From Pseudomonas sp. NFR16 (GTDB taxonomy: Bacteria; Pseudomonadota; Gammaproteobacteria; Pseudomonadales; Pseudomonadaceae): a DNA stretch of 64,000 nt. The stretch covers positions 930,001-994,000 of the forward strand of contig NZ_FNYJ01000001.1 of NCBI RefSeq assembly GCF_900108875.1. The letters run 5' to 3'. Shown in pieces: positions 1 through 9,634 of the stretch. Under the pieces are notes generated by a model. That model had not been told where the DNA came from, ran no database searches, and saw only the letters and a list, made by a program, of their open reading frames with translations. The position numbers and the translations under genes are program-made. Within the stretch, counting starts at the first letter, position 1; each line of letters starts with the position of its first letter.

Positions 1-504
1 GGGACCTGGGTCGATGGCCTCGACGGCTTCGGCGAACAGTTTGGCAAGCACGCCAGTGGTGCTGATCCACAGCGCCAGCACACCGGCGAACGGACCCAGC
101 CCCACTGCGACGACGAAGAGCATCGCGAAGACCATTTCATTGATCGAACGGAAGGCGTCCATCACCCGGCGCAGCGGTTGGTGAATCCACCACGGCGTGA
201 TGTTGTCCGCGCACAGCACGCCCAGCGGCACCGAGCAGACGATCGCCAGCAGCGTGCCCCACAGCGCGATGTGCACGGTGACGATCATTTCCTTGAGGTA
301 GGCGCGCCATTCGTGGAAATCAGGTGGAAAGAAATCCGCGGCGAAGGTCGCCATGTTGCCGGCGTCGCGATACAGCGCCAGCGGGTTCATTTCGGCGCCG
401 TGCCAGGCCCAGCCCATCACGGCCAGAAACAGGCCCCAGCTCAGGTATTGCAGCCAGTTGCGCTTGCCCCCGGCGGTTTCAAGGTATGCAGCGTGAGTGG
501 TCAT
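1..504 (-). CDS. phnE: Phosphonate ABC transporter permease PhnE (partial, C-terminus off the left edge)
   Basis: Inner-membrane permease of a phosphonate importer, third gene of phnC-phnD-phnE. The 168 visible residues begin [17 protein letters not shown]. They include a hydrophobic segment near residues 20-35, a periplasmic stretch, and a second membrane block ([20 protein letters not shown]) typical of PhnE-type permeases. The later [18 protein letters not shown] stretch is also characteristic of the family. The start lies 77 bases after the phnD stop. The rest of the gene, including the conserved cytoplasmic loop that docks on PhnC, is outside the window. The call is supported mainly by its position after clear phnC and phnD genes. 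Confidence 0.88.
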   Translation of the reverse strand, partial: MTTHAAYLETAGGKRNWLQYLSWGLFLAVMGWAWHGAEMNPLALYRDAGNMATFAADFFPPDFHEWRAYLKEMIVTVHIALWGTLLAIVCSVPLGVLCADNITPWWIHQPLRRVMDAFRSINEMVFAMLFVVAVGLGPFAGVLALWISTTGVLAKLFAEAVEAIDPGP

Positions 505-581
505 AAACAGTCCCGTTGGCTAACACTCGAACAGCGATATCGGGCGCGGCGCCCACCTGCAGCGGCGCCGCGCCGGTCACG

Positions 582-1586
582 TCAGCCCGCCTTGGCGGTG
601 CTCTGTTTTTCCAGTTCGGAAATGCGGTCCTGCAGCCTGGTCAGGCCGGCGTCGATCTCTTTCAGGCGCGCGGCTTTTTCATCGGCGCTCAAGCTGGTGC
701 TGGCGGTGGTTTCGGTCTTCTGCTTGAACAGTTCAAGCTGGCGGATGGTCAGCAGCTGGTCATCCGAAGACTTGAGGAACTTGCCCATCTGCATGTTCTT
801 CAACACGCTCTTTTCTTCGTCGGTGTCGCCGTAGTGCGCGAAGAAATCGCGGATCTTGTTCTTGGTCGCGTCGGACATGCCTTTGCGCCAGACCATCGGG
901 TCGGCCGGGATGATCGGCGACTTCCAGATAACTTTGAGCAGGGCTGCCTTGTCCGGCTGAGTGACTTGCAGACGGTCCCAGCTTTCGGTGTTGAAGGTGG
1001 CGACATCCAGCTGACCCTTGGCCACGCTCAGGGCGTTGACTTCGTGGCTGGAATTGAGCGTGCGCTTGAAGGCGGTGGCGGCGTCGACGTTGTTCTTGGC
1101 GAACACGTAATAGCCAGGAACCAGATAGCCGGACGTGGAGTTTGGATCACCGTTGCCGAAGGTCAGCTCTTTGGCGTGCTTGAGCATGTCCTCGACCGAA
1201 TTGATCGGGCTGTCCTTGCGCGCGATGATCACGCTCCAGTAGCCCGGCGCACCATTGGCGGCGGCAGTCTGGGCGAAGATTTCGCCGCCCGAGCGGTCGA
1301 CCGCTTCCATCGCTGCCTTGTTGCCCAGCCAAGCCACGTCGACCTTGTTGAAACGCATGCCCTGGATCAGGCCCGCGTAGTCGGACGCGAAGGTGGCGTA
1401 GACTTTTAGCCCGGTCTTTTTCGACATGTCGTCGAGAAACGGCTGCCAGACGCTTTTCAGGTTTTGCGAAGACTCGGTGGACATGATGCCGAAGTTGATT
1501 GTGCTTTCGTCTGCGTGCGCGGCGCCTGTCAGGCAACCGGCAATAAGGGCGGCAGACGCGAGCACGCGACCGATACGGTTCAACAT
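582..1586 (-). CDS. phnD: Phosphonate ABC transporter substrate-binding protein PhnD
   Basis: Periplasmic binding protein of the phosphonate (or phosphite) importer, 334 residues, the usual PhnD length. Residues 1-25 are an export signal ending AHA-DE; a lipobox-like LIAGC at residues 14-18 leaves lipoprotein processing open. The mature part begins INFGIMSTESSQNLKSVW, the canonical start of PhnD/PtxB proteins, and has the conserved VDVAWLGNKAAMEA and TFGNGDPNSTSGYLVPG segments that line the ligand pocket. The C-terminal 30 residues look like a coiled coil (heptad-rich, LKEIDAGLTRLQDRISELEK). The start ATG has CAGGAG six bases upstream. It sits between phnC and phnE in the expected order. Phosphonate versus phosphite preference cannot be read from sequence alone. 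Confidence 0.93.
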   Translation of the reverse strand: MLNRIGRVLASAALIAGCLTGAAHADESTINFGIMSTESSQNLKSVWQPFLDDMSKKTGLKVYATFASDYAGLIQGMRFNKVDVAWLGNKAAMEAVDRSGGEIFAQTAAANGAPGYWSVIIARKDSPINSVEDMLKHAKELTFGNGDPNSTSGYLVPGYYVFAKNNVDAATAFKRTLNSSHEVNALSVAKGQLDVATFNTESWDRLQVTQPDKAALLKVIWKSPIIPADPMVWRKGMSDATKNKIRDFFAHYGDTDEEKSVLKNMQMGKFLKSSDDQLLTIRQLELFKQKTETTASTSLSADEKAARLKEIDAGLTRLQDRISELEKQSTAKAG

Positions 1587-1666
1587 GGAGAGCTCCTGAA
1601 ACGTGGGTTGAGGTGTTGCTGTTGTGGTCGTGCAGCGCTGACGGGCAACGCCATCCAGCGGCGCGC

Positions 1667-2500
1667 TCAGGCCTGTGCCAGCGTCAGTCGCGCGGGGCGC
1701 TCGGCGTGACGGGCCTGGTCGGCGAACATGAGGCTGGCGTCGGCGTCGGCGCCGTAAAGATCGTTGAGGAACTGGCCGCTCAGGTCAGCGCCATTGCCGT
1801 CGAAATGAATGCGGCCGTTTTTCAGCGCCACGGCCCGAGGGCAATAGCGCACGGCGTAATCGACCTGATGCAGAGTTACCACGACGGTCTTGCCGTCCTG
1901 GCGGTTGATGTCGGCGAGAATTTCCATGACCTTGCGCGCGGACTCGGGGTCCAGCGAGGCGATCGGCTCGTCGGCGAGAATGACCTCGGCCTGCTGGGTC
2001 AGCGCCCGGGCGATGGCGACCCGTTGCTGCTGGCCGCCCGACAACGTCGAGGCGCGCTGCTTAGCCAGATCCGCCAGGCCGACGCGGGCCAGATTGGCCA
2101 TCGCACGGTCTTTCTCTTCGGCGTTGAACAGGCCCAGACTGCCACGCCAGCGCGGCATGCGGCCCAGACAGCCCAGCAGCACGTTGTCGAGCACACTCAG
2201 GCGATTGACCAGATTGAATTGCTGAAAAATGTAGCCGATGTCGGCCCGCAGACGGCGGACCTTGCTGTTGAGTCGTCCCGAAACCTGCACTTCACGCCCC
2301 AGCACCGTGACGGTGCCACCGTTGGCCCGGTCGCAGCAGGCAAGGCCTGCCAGGTGGCGCAACAGCGTGGACTTGCCAGAGCCGGACGCGCCGATCAGCG
2401 CTACCATTTCTCCGGGTTGTATAGACAATGCCAGGTCAACCAAAGCGGTCTTGTGAGCGAATGTCTTGTTCAAGCGGTCGACATGGATAGCTGCGTTCAT
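1667..2500 (-). CDS. phnC: Phosphonate ABC transporter ATP-binding protein PhnC
   Basis: ATPase that powers the PhnDE importer, 277 residues from the chosen start. It carries Walker A (GASGSGKST), the ABC signature (LSGGQQQR) and Walker B (VILADEP), with the PhnC-type insertion after the Q-loop ([22 protein letters not shown]). An in-frame ATG six codons upstream (base 2518) is an alternative start. The ATG at 2500 was preferred because AAGAGAAG lies just before it and PhnC proteins usually begin shortly before the first beta strand. It is the first gene of the phn unit, and a Pho-box-like array lies about 110-150 bases upstream, pointing to induction by phosphate limitation. Confidence 0.93.
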   Translation of the reverse strand: MNAAIHVDRLNKTFAHKTALVDLALSIQPGEMVALIGASGSGKSTLLRHLAGLACCDRANGGTVTVLGREVQVSGRLNSKVRRLRADIGYIFQQFNLVNRLSVLDNVLLGCLGRMPRWRGSLGLFNAEEKDRAMANLARVGLADLAKQRASTLSGGQQQRVAIARALTQQAEVILADEPIASLDPESARKVMEILADINRQDGKTVVVTLHQVDYAVRYCPRAVALKNGRIHFDGNGADLSGQFLNDLYGADADASLMFADQARHAERPARLTLAQA

Positions 2501-2610
2501 GGGCTTCTCTTGTCTCATCTTGTCGTGTGGATCCGGCGTCCTGCCACAGGCGAAACGTGCGCCTGCCAGTCCATGGCTGCGTTCGGTGCGAGTGACATTA
2601 GGGGCAGCCT

Positions 2611-2650
2611 GTGGCAGTTCGATGAACCGAAGATGACCGCGGGATAACAG
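2611..2650 (-). promoter_or_regulatory. Tandem Pho-box-like repeats upstream of phnC
   Basis: Read on the minus strand, four 7-base units recur every 11 bases: CTGTTAT, CGGTCAT, GGTTCAT and CTGCCAC, separated by CCCG, CTTC and CGAA. PhoB binds 7-base direct repeats (consensus CTGTCAT) with 4-base A/T-rich spacers. The period and repeats fit; the spacers are less A/T-rich than usual. The array points toward phnC. The rest of the 2501-2875 gap holds no other recognisable gene or site. Confidence 0.72.
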
Positions 2651-2875
2651 TTCGTTGACTATTTGGTGCGGGATGATTCGCGTATTTTGTCGACATGTTC
2701 GAGCAGAACAGCGGCCTTGGCAGGATGCGGGCTAGACAAGTCTTACGACTGGATGAGCGCGCTTGCCCACGATGGCAGCGTATCGATTGTTAAATTTACG
2801 ACAGACAGCGTGTTCTCGCGGGCAAACACGCGCATGGAGTGTCCACCGCCACGTCCTTCGCACAGGCGCACCGGG

Positions 2876-3748
2876 ATGAACTGCACACAAATTCTCACCG
2901 TCATACTGCTCGGCGCCCTGCCCCTGATAGCAGGCGCCGACAATCAGGAGAACCGCACCTTGGCTGCAACCGGCTCTGCCCATTACCGCTTCGAACGCCT
3001 GAACGTCGACTCCCCGGACGGTCAGCGCCATTACCGCCTCGACATCGGCATCCCGCGCAACGCGGCGCCAGCCGCTGGCTATCCGGTGATGTACCTGCTG
3101 GATGGCAACAATGCGCTGGCCGAATTGCAGGACAGCTGGTTAGGCGAACTGGATGCGGGCGCTGCGCCGCTGCTGGTGATGATCGGCTACGACATCGACG
3201 GCACCTACGACGGCGAACAACGCACCCGCGACTACACGGGCGACACGGCGTCGGCGTTCCTGACGACGATCGAAACCGGCATCAAGCCGAAGGTGCAGGC
3301 AAACTGGTCGGTGGACCGGAAACGGCAAACGCTGTGGGGGCATTCTTTCGGCGGGCTGTTCGTGCTCGATGCGCTGCTGGCAAGGCCCGACGCGTTCCAG
3401 ACCTGGATCGCCGCCAGCGCCTCGCTGTGGTATCAGCCGACCACCTTCGATAAGGGCATGGCGCTGCGGGCGTTGGCGCCAGAAACAGCGAAACACGTGG
3501 TGATCGTCAAGGGCGAAAGAGAAGGCAAGCCGCCGATCGCGCAATTCGATGGCGGCTCGCCGCAGAGAAGGCAGCAGATGCAGGCCGTGCCCGCCGACGC
3601 CAATCGCCTGCTGGCAGAGCACCTTGCTACGCTGCGCGGCACCGAGGCCAGTTACCGGGCGTTCAACGGACGCAACCATGGCCAGATGTTCACCACGGCA
3701 CTGCATCTGGGGTTGCGGATGGCGGCCGGATTGCCCGGCCAGCCGTGA
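2876..3748 (+). CDS. Periplasmic alpha/beta-hydrolase, ferri-siderophore esterase (IroE/Fes-like) family
   Basis: A 290-residue esterase-D type hydrolase (putative esterase family). Residues 1-20 (MNCTQILTVILLGALPLIAG) form a signal peptide, which decided the start over an upstream in-frame start at 2663. The mature protein has the family landmarks: YPVMYLLDGNNAL, the nucleophile elbow GHSFGG (Ser in G-x-S-x-G), and a late NGRNHGQMF carrying the catalytic His. IroE-like proteins hydrolyse trilactone catechol siderophores in the periplasm, while related members cleave other esters. No siderophore gene or Fur-box-like sequence lies nearby, so the substrate is uncertain. It is convergent with the chemoreceptor gene 30 bases downstream. 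Confidence 0.75.
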   Translation: MNCTQILTVILLGALPLIAGADNQENRTLAATGSAHYRFERLNVDSPDGQRHYRLDIGIPRNAAPAAGYPVMYLLDGNNALAELQDSWLGELDAGAAPLLVMIGYDIDGTYDGEQRTRDYTGDTASAFLTTIETGIKPKVQANWSVDRKRQTLWGHSFGGLFVLDALLARPDAFQTWIAASASLWYQPTTFDKGMALRALAPETAKHVVIVKGEREGKPPIAQFDGGSPQRRQQMQAVPADANRLLAEHLATLRGTEASYRAFNGRNHGQMFTTALHLGLRMAAGLPGQP

Positions 3749-3778
3749 GTCCCGCTCTTTAGGCTGCGTTGACGAAAG

Positions 3779-5671
3779 TCAGATCCGGAACGTGCCCACC
3801 AGATGCTGCAACCGCGCAGTCTGGTGTTCGAGGTGCCTGCAAGCGTCCAGCGTCGACTTCAGGTTATCCACGCCTTCCTGATTGAGGGTGTTGATTTCCG
3901 TGATGTCGACGTTGATCGACTCGACCACCGCGGTCTGTTCTTCGGTGGCGGTTGCAACCGACTGGTTCATGCCATCGATTTCGCCGATGCGGCGGGTGAC
4001 GCTATTCAGGCGTTCGCCGGCCCGATTGGCGATGGTCACGCTGCTTTCGCTTTGACGCTGACTCTCGGTCATGTTCGCCACCGCGTCACGGGCGCCCACC
4101 TGCAGCTCCTCGATCATCCCCTGCACTTGTTGCGCGGAATCCTGGGTGCGATGCGCCAGGTTGCGCACTTCGTCGGCGACCACGGCAAAACCGCGCCCGG
4201 CTTCCCCGGCACGCGCCGCCTCGATGGCCGCGTTGAGGGCCAGCAAGTTGGTCTGCTGAGAGATGCCGGTGATCACTTCCAGAATCTGGCCGATGTTGGC
4301 GGTCTTGTTGTTCAGGGTCTCGATGTTCGCGCAGGACTCGCTGATCTTTTCCGACAACTGATTCATCGCCTTGATGGTCTGCGTGACCACGCCCTGGCCT
4401 TCGGTCGCCAGTTGCGTGGCTTCGCTGGAGTGCTGCGAGGCGAGCGCGGCGTTCTGCGCGATCTCCTGGGCCGCGGCGCCAAGCTGGTTGATCGCTGCAG
4501 CCACGCTGCTGGTGCGGCTGGACTGCTGATCGGAGTTGCCCATGGACGAGTTGGACGCACCCACGACCCGCGCAGCGACTTCACCCAATTGGCCTGCGGT
4601 AGAAGCGACCTCGCGGATCGAGCCGTGGATACGCTCGACGAAGCGGTTGAAGGACAATGCCAGCGCGCCGAACTCGTCCTGCGAGACGATCGACAGTCGC
4701 TTGGTCAGATCGCCTTCGCCATCGGCGATGTCCTGCATCGCCCGGCCCATCTGGTGCAGCGGCTGCATCAGAACGCGAATCAGCAGGCCCAGCAGCAACA
4801 TGATGATCGCGACGGCAATCACCATCGCCAGGATCGCCGAAGAACGGAATTCGCTGAGCATCGAATAGGCGGCGTCGCGGTCCAGCACCAGCGCCACGTA
4901 CCAGTTCGCCGAAGACAGGCCTTCGACCTTGGTGAAGGAAATGAACTGCGCCTTGCCGGCCGATTCGATTTCGTAGACGCCAGGCGCGATTTTCGGCGCG
5001 CCACTTGGATAGGCTTCACTGACGTTCTTCAGGACCAGCTTGCTGTCAGGGTGAATCAGAATCTTGCCGTCGGCGCTGACGATGTAGGCGTAACCATGGC
5101 CGCCGAAGTTCAGCGAGTTGATGGTCTTGCTGATGGCGTCCAGGGAGATGTCTGCCCCGGCAACGCCGATCATCTGGCCCTGCTGGCGGACCGGCGTCGC
5201 CAGGGTCACCACCAGTTTGCCGGAAGAGGCCGCAATGTACGGCTCGGTGACGATCGTGCCCTGCGCCGCATCGGCGGCCTTGTACCAGCCGCGGGCCCGT
5301 GGATCGTAGTCCGCCGCACGGTTACCCGCCGGCACGGAGAACATCACGCCGTCCTTGCCGCCGAAGTAGCTGAGCTGGAAGTTGTCCGGGTAAACCGGCA
5401 GCCCGACGATACGTGGCAGGCCGCTGACCGCAGGGCCATCAGCCGCAATCTGCTGGGCCATGGAATACAACAACTGCGTGCGGCTATCGAGCCAGGTTTG
5501 AATATTCTGAGTTGTCAGACTTCCTAACTGTTGCAGTTCGGTATCTACGTTGTTCTTCAATGTTTCGCGCTGGCGAAAGTCGTTCACCAGAATGAAGCAC
5601 GAGAAAGCAACGACAACTATCAATGCAGCGGCCAGCAGGATCTTTCTGCTGAAACCCAGACGTTTGATCAT
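3779..5671 (-). CDS. Methyl-accepting chemotaxis protein with amino-acid-type dCache domain (PctA/PctB/PctC-like)
   Basis: A 630-residue transmembrane chemoreceptor. TM1 covers about residues 10-30, a periplasmic dCache_1 sensor about 31-278, TM2 about 280-300, HAMP about 301-353, and then a long cytoplasmic coiled coil. The hairpin tip is [19 protein letters not shown], the CheA/CheW-binding signature. In the sensor, Y122, R127, W129 and Y130 (YDPRARGWY) and D174 (GADIS) reproduce the spacing of the amino-acid-binding motif known from PctA (Y121/R126/W128/Y129/D173). This implies direct sensing of L-amino acids. The gene stands alone between a convergent esterase and the VOC gene upstream. 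Ligand range (broad versus GABA- or glutamine-biased) is not readable. Confidence 0.9.
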   Translation of the reverse strand: MIKRLGFSRKILLAAALIVVVAFSCFILVNDFRQRETLKNNVDTELQQLGSLTTQNIQTWLDSRTQLLYSMAQQIAADGPAVSGLPRIVGLPVYPDNFQLSYFGGKDGVMFSVPAGNRAADYDPRARGWYKAADAAQGTIVTEPYIAASSGKLVVTLATPVRQQGQMIGVAGADISLDAISKTINSLNFGGHGYAYIVSADGKILIHPDSKLVLKNVSEAYPSGAPKIAPGVYEIESAGKAQFISFTKVEGLSSANWYVALVLDRDAAYSMLSEFRSSAILAMVIAVAIIMLLLGLLIRVLMQPLHQMGRAMQDIADGEGDLTKRLSIVSQDEFGALALSFNRFVERIHGSIREVASTAGQLGEVAARVVGASNSSMGNSDQQSSRTSSVAAAINQLGAAAQEIAQNAALASQHSSEATQLATEGQGVVTQTIKAMNQLSEKISESCANIETLNNKTANIGQILEVITGISQQTNLLALNAAIEAARAGEAGRGFAVVADEVRNLAHRTQDSAQQVQGMIEELQVGARDAVANMTESQRQSESSVTIANRAGERLNSVTRRIGEIDGMNQSVATATEEQTAVVESINVDITEINTLNQEGVDNLKSTLDACRHLEHQTARLQHLVGTFRI

Positions 5672-5960
5672 ACGATTGTGTCCATAACCAAGAATAACAG
5701 CGACGAGAATGCGTAGCCGATCGGGCGCGCGCTGCGCTTTGTACGGGGTTGTTCAAAGAAAGGGAAGACGCGGCCCGAAATATACTTCGGCTGACCGGCG
5801 ACAGAGTTTAGTACCGATCGTCGTGGACACTCGAAGAACGATTTTTATAGGCGGGGGGAAATGACGTTATGTTTAAACATCCGGCGAAGCCTATTTAACG
5901 GGATCCAATTATGTGCAGCGCAATGATTAACCATCGCGCTGCGTAGTTGGCATAAAAACA

Positions 5961-6401
5961 TTACTTGGCGAACAACTGCCCCATGTCTTTGAACGCTTTG
6001 AACTCCAGCGCGTTACCGCAGGGATCGAACAGGAACATCGTGGCCTGCTCGCCGACCTGGCCTTTGAATCGGACGTAGGGTTCGATGACGAACTTGACGC
6101 CCTGCCCCCTCAGCCGATCGGCCAGCGCCTCCCATTCCTCCCAGCCGAGTACGACTCCGAAATGCGGAACGGGCACATCATGACCATCCACCGCATTGGT
6201 CCCGGCATGGGCCTGGGAGTCGGTCTGAGGGTGTTCGTGGATGACCAGTTGATGGCCGAAGAAATCGAAATCCACCCAGTGATCGCTGGAGCGGCCTTCC
6301 GGCAGGTTGAACACGTTGGCGTAAAAGTGCCGGGCTGCCGCCAGGTCATGAACGGGGATGGCGAGGTGAAACGGAGATAGCTTCGGGCTGCTGGCGGTCA
6401 C
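5961..6401 (-). CDS. VOC (glyoxalase/bleomycin-resistance/dioxygenase) superfamily protein
   Basis: A 146-residue protein of two beta-alpha-beta-beta-beta modules: [20 protein letters not shown] at the start, and a C-terminal half ending [16 protein letters not shown], the metal-binding end of the fold. A GTG start at 6401 is chosen because AGGAG lies eight bases before it; the open frame continues much further upstream but without family similarity. Members include dioxygenases, lyases and antibiotic-sequestering proteins, and the substrate cannot be named here. It is transcribed divergently from the LysR gene 108 bases away, the usual arrangement for a LysR regulator and its target. Confidence 0.82.
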   Translation of the reverse strand: MTASSPKLSPFHLAIPVHDLAAARHFYANVFNLPEGRSSDHWVDFDFFGHQLVIHEHPQTDSQAHAGTNAVDGHDVPVPHFGVVLGWEEWEALADRLRGQGVKFVIEPYVRFKGQVGEQATMFLFDPCGNALEFKAFKDMGQLFAK

Positions 6402-6464
6402 GGGTGATGCTCCTCTTAATGGGCTGCGGCCATCTTTACCCATTGAATCATTGATGGAAAGATC

Positions 6465-6491
6465 ATAATTTTCGCGCCGAGCCACAATTAT
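6465..6491. promoter_or_regulatory. Inverted repeat between the VOC and LysR genes
   Basis: ATAATT and AATTAT form a 6-base inverted repeat separated by 15 bases inside the 108-base divergent spacer. The AT-rich dyad with a T-N11-A-like core is consistent with a LysR operator, but no binding data support it. Confidence 0.35.
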
Positions 6492-6509
6492 TTCGATCAG
6501 TGAGTTGCC

Positions 6510-7388
6510 ATGATTCGCGAGCTTAAAACCTTCATTGCTGTCGAGCGCCTCGGCACGTTCGTCGCTGCCGGCAACCAGATCGGCCTGACCCAGTCTGCGG
6601 TCAGCGCGCAGATTCGCACGCTGGAGAAGTCGCTCGGCACCCCGTTGTTCGACCGCAGCGGCCGCAGCGCGACCTTGAACGCCGCGGGCTTGCGCGCGCT
6701 TCCTATGGCCCAGGAAATCGTCGCGCTGTACGAGCGCATGACTGCACCGTCCATCGACAGTGGTTATTTCGGGGAATTGCGCATCGGCGCCATCGCCACG
6801 GTGCAGACCGGACTGCTGCCTGCGGCCCTGGTGCAGTTCAACCGTCAGGCGCCGACGGTCGAGGCGAAGGTCATTCCGGGTGTCTCGCAAACTCTGCTCA
6901 ACAGCGTCGACGCGGGCGAGATCGACCTGGCACTGCTGATCCGACCGCCCTTTGCGCTGCCCAAGGAACTGCATCTGGAGATCATCGAGCGCGAGCCCTT
7001 CGTGTTGATCGCCCCGGCCACCGCCGAGGGCGATGACCCGCTGCAACTGCTGCGCGATAATCGTTTCGTGCGCTACGACCGGCACTCGTTCGGCGGGCGG
7101 CAGGTCACGCGCTTTCTGCGTGCGCAGAAAATCGACACCCGTCCAGGTCTTGAGCTGGATGAGGTCGACGCCATCGTTCGCATGGTCGAAGCCGGCCTTG
7201 GCGTGTCGCTGGTACCCAGAGCCGGGCTGTGGCTGGAGCGCGCGGCACAGATCCGCATCATTGAACTCGGCGCCCTGACCTTCTACCGGGAACTGGCGAT
7301 GGTCATGCGCCATGCCAACCGGCAGTTGCCGTTGCAGCGATTGTTCAGGGAGTGCCTGGCGACCTCCTGCACGCTACAGCCTTCGTGA
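6510..7388 (+). CDS. LysR-family transcriptional regulator
   Basis: A 292-residue LTTR. The N-terminal winged helix-turn-helix is clear ([15 protein letters not shown], then [34 protein letters not shown]). It is followed by a LysR substrate-binding domain with two alpha/beta subdomains ([40 protein letters not shown]). It is divergent from the VOC gene, which it probably controls together with its own expression. The inducer is unknown. A REP-type repeat follows the gene. Confidence 0.9.
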   Translation: MIRELKTFIAVERLGTFVAAGNQIGLTQSAVSAQIRTLEKSLGTPLFDRSGRSATLNAAGLRALPMAQEIVALYERMTAPSIDSGYFGELRIGAIATVQTGLLPAALVQFNRQAPTVEAKVIPGVSQTLLNSVDAGEIDLALLIRPPFALPKELHLEIIEREPFVLIAPATAEGDDPLQLLRDNRFVRYDRHSFGGRQVTRFLRAQKIDTRPGLELDEVDAIVRMVEAGLGVSLVPRAGLWLERAAQIRIIELGALTFYRELAMVMRHANRQLPLQRLFRECLATSCTLQPS

Positions 7389-7451
7389 GAACGTTCGGGT
7401 GATCAACGAATCAGTCGACACCGCATATCCCGGTGGGCGCTGCAAATGTTT

Positions 7452-7543
7452 GTAGGACCGGCTTTAGCCGGGAAGCGTCGGGCGTCATGCCGTTGATCGA
7501 GGCGCTGTTAAAGACAGTTGGCTCACTCCCACAGGTTTTGGAC
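7452..7543 (+). repeat. REP-containing composite intergenic repeat
   Basis: Begins with the REP palindrome 'taggaccggctttagccggga' and continues through 'gttgatcgaggcg' to 'ttggctcactcccacagg'. The whole stretch is a diverged reverse complement of segments near 50196-50282 and 50427-50514, and its first part recurs at 53349-53425. The repeat is therefore longer than a REP alone. It lies between the convergent LysR gene and ddpF-like gene. Confidence 0.7.
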
Positions 7544-7610
7544 TCCCCTGACAGCGCCGCGAACCCTTGCAGGAGCGCGCTTGCTCGCATCCGCTTCTGT
7601 TCAGCTGCAC

Positions 7611-8597
7611 TCATTGCGACTGCAAATGACACCGCACCCATTCCCCTGCCGCGGCGCCTTTGGCCGGCAGCAGGGTTTGCGGCCTGTCGCAGCCGGTGGT
7701 TGCCTTCGGGCAGCGGTCCCTGAAAAAACAGCCTGTTGGCAGATTGCGGTTGCCAGGAAGCTCCGTCGGCGCCGAGACCTGGGTCTCATCCACGGCAACG
7801 CCCAGCCGTGGCACAGCCTCCAGCAGCAGTTGCGTGTACGGATGGCGCGGGCGCTCGAGCACGTGGGCAGCGCTGCCCAACTCGACGATCTGCCCCAGGT
7901 ACATCACCGCGACCCGGTCGGCCATGTGCCGCACCACAGAAACGTTGTGGGAAATGAGGATGTAGGTCAGGTCGCGGGTGCGCTGCAGTTCGGCCAGCAG
8001 GTTGAGGATCTGCGCCTGCACCGAGATGTCCAGCGCCGAGGTCGGCTCGTCGAGCACAATGATGTCCGGGTTCGACGAAAGCGCGCGGGCGATGGCGATG
8101 CGCTGGCGTTGCCCACCGGAAAACTGGTGTGGGAAACGGTCCATGTACTCCGTGCGAATGCCCACCTGTGACGCCACGTTGGCAGCGATCTCGCGCATGT
8201 CGCGGCGTGGCGCGGAACGCTGGACGAACAGCGGTTCGGTGATCACCTTCCACACGGGCAGGCGCGGGTCGAGCGAGGATTGCGGGTCCTGAAAGACGAT
8301 CTGGACGTTGCTGCTGCGCTCTTTGGCATCGTTATAGATCCAGTCCAATCGCCCGGACGTCGGCTTGATCAGCCCCATCAGCAACTGCGCCAGCGTGCTC
8401 TTGCCGCAGCCGGACTCGCCGACCACGCCAAGGGTTTCACCGGCGCGGACCTGCAGGTCGATGCCGTTCAGGGCATGGGCCAGGGCCTTGGGTCGGCCGA
8501 GCCAGTCCTTGCCCATCGGATAGTGCACGCGCACGTCTTGCAGACCGAGGATGGCCGGACGCTCTGCGGGGGAGGATGCGGGGGCGGTGCCGGTCAT
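7611..8597 (-). CDS. ddpF: D-Ala-D-Ala/dipeptide ABC transporter ATP-binding protein DdpF-like
   Basis: Second ATPase of the peptide importer, 328 residues. It has Walker A (GESGCGKST), signature (FSGGQRQR), Walker B ([12 protein letters not shown]) and the oligopeptide/dipeptide C-terminal extension (PRHPYTQLLLEAVPRL, then a Cys-rich RDRCPKA). It begins at ATG 8597, which overlaps the stop of the preceding ddpD gene as ATGA, implying translational coupling; a longer reading frame upstream is only overlap with ddpD. It is the last gene of the cluster. The symbol follows the E. coli ddpXABCDF order, which is reproduced exactly here. Confidence 0.85.
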   Translation of the reverse strand: MTGTAPASSPAERPAILGLQDVRVHYPMGKDWLGRPKALAHALNGIDLQVRAGETLGVVGESGCGKSTLAQLLMGLIKPTSGRLDWIYNDAKERSSNVQIVFQDPQSSLDPRLPVWKVITEPLFVQRSAPRRDMREIAANVASQVGIRTEYMDRFPHQFSGGQRQRIAIARALSSNPDIIVLDEPTSALDISVQAQILNLLAELQRTRDLTYILISHNVSVVRHMADRVAVMYLGQIVELGSAAHVLERPRHPYTQLLLEAVPRLGVAVDETQVSAPTELPGNRNLPTGCFFRDRCPKATTGCDRPQTLLPAKGAAAGEWVRCHLQSQ

Positions 8598-9634
8598 GAC
8601 AGCGACTCCTGTACAGACGGGTGGGACGGCGCACTGAGCCAGCACGCGCTCTTGCGGTCGGCTTCGGCGTCGAGGGTTTGCATCGGCGGGCGCTGCACGC
8701 ATTGCGCCATGGCGAACGCGCATCGATCGCGAAACGTACAGCCTTCAGGCAACGCCGAGAGGTTTGGCACCTGACCCGGAATTGTCATCAGCGCCTGACC
8801 GGGCTCAACCTGTTCCGGCAGTCCGCTGAGCAGCCCCTGGGTGTAGGGATGCCGCGGATCAGCCATGACTTGCGCGGTGATGCCCTGCTCCACCACGGCG
8901 CCGGTGTACATGACGTAGACCCGATCGCAGAACTGCGAGACCAGCGCCATGTCGTGGGTGATCAGCAGGATCGCCGTGCCGCGTTCACGGGCCTTTTCCC
9001 GCAGCAGCAACAGCACCTGGCGCTGCACCGTCACGTCCAGCGCCGTGGTCGGTTCGTCCGCGATCAGCAACTGCGGATCGCAGGAAAACGCCAGTGCGAT
9101 CATCACCCGCTGACGCATCCCGCCCGACAGCTCGAACGGGTAGCTGTTCATCACCTGCTCGGGGTCGGCGATGTGCATGTCGCGCAGCAGGGCAACCGCT
9201 TTGGCTCGCGCATCGGCCTTGCTCAACTGCTGATGATGAATGATCACATCGAGCATTTGCCGACCGATGCGCCGGGTTGGATTCAATGCGGTCATCGGCT
9301 CCTGAAAGATCATCGCCGCATCGCGGCCGCGCACGCTGAGCACGTCCTTTTCCCGGGCAGTGAGCATGTCGCGCCCAAGGATGTTGAGGCTGCCACTTTT
9401 GACCTGATAAGCGCGCTCGGGCAGCAGTCGCAGGCTGAGCATGGCAGTCACCGACTTGCCCGATCCGGACTCGCCGATCACACCGACGATTTCCCCCGGA
9501 TTGACGTGCAGGGAGACGCCGTTGAGCGCCTTGACCGTACTTTTGTAGGCCGGGAACTCGATGCTCAGGTTATCGATGGCCAGCACCGGCGCGCCGCCAC
9601 GCGGGTGAATTGGAGTGTGCGTCTGCATGGTCAT
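8594..9634 (-). CDS. ddpD: D-Ala-D-Ala/dipeptide ABC transporter ATP-binding protein DdpD-like
   Basis: First ATPase of the importer, 346 residues: Walker A (GESGSGKSV), signature (LSGGMRQR), Walker B ([12 protein letters not shown]) and the oligopeptide-transporter C-terminal domain (DPRHPYTQGLLSGLPEQV; CTFRDRCAFA). The Cys-containing tail is the element that binds a [4Fe-4S] cluster in DppD structures; whether it does so here is inferred. It overlaps the preceding permease stop by four bases (ATGA) and the following ddpF start by four bases, so the three products are probably made in fixed ratio. Confidence 0.86.
   Translation of the reverse strand: MTMQTHTPIHPRGGAPVLAIDNLSIEFPAYKSTVKALNGVSLHVNPGEIVGVIGESGSGKSVTAMLSLRLLPERAYQVKSGSLNILGRDMLTAREKDVLSVRGRDAAMIFQEPMTALNPTRRIGRQMLDVIIHHQQLSKADARAKAVALLRDMHIADPEQVMNSYPFELSGGMRQRVMIALAFSCDPQLLIADEPTTALDVTVQRQVLLLLREKARERGTAILLITHDMALVSQFCDRVYVMYTGAVVEQGITAQVMADPRHPYTQGLLSGLPEQVEPGQALMTIPGQVPNLSALPEGCTFRDRCAFAMAQCVQRPPMQTLDAEADRKSACWLSAPSHPSVQESLS

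Noticed and set aside
3803..5527. 574-codon plus-strand open frame opposite the chemoreceptor
   Set aside because: The product is rich in Gly, Asp, Arg and His with no recognisable domain. The chemoreceptor on the other strand is unambiguous.
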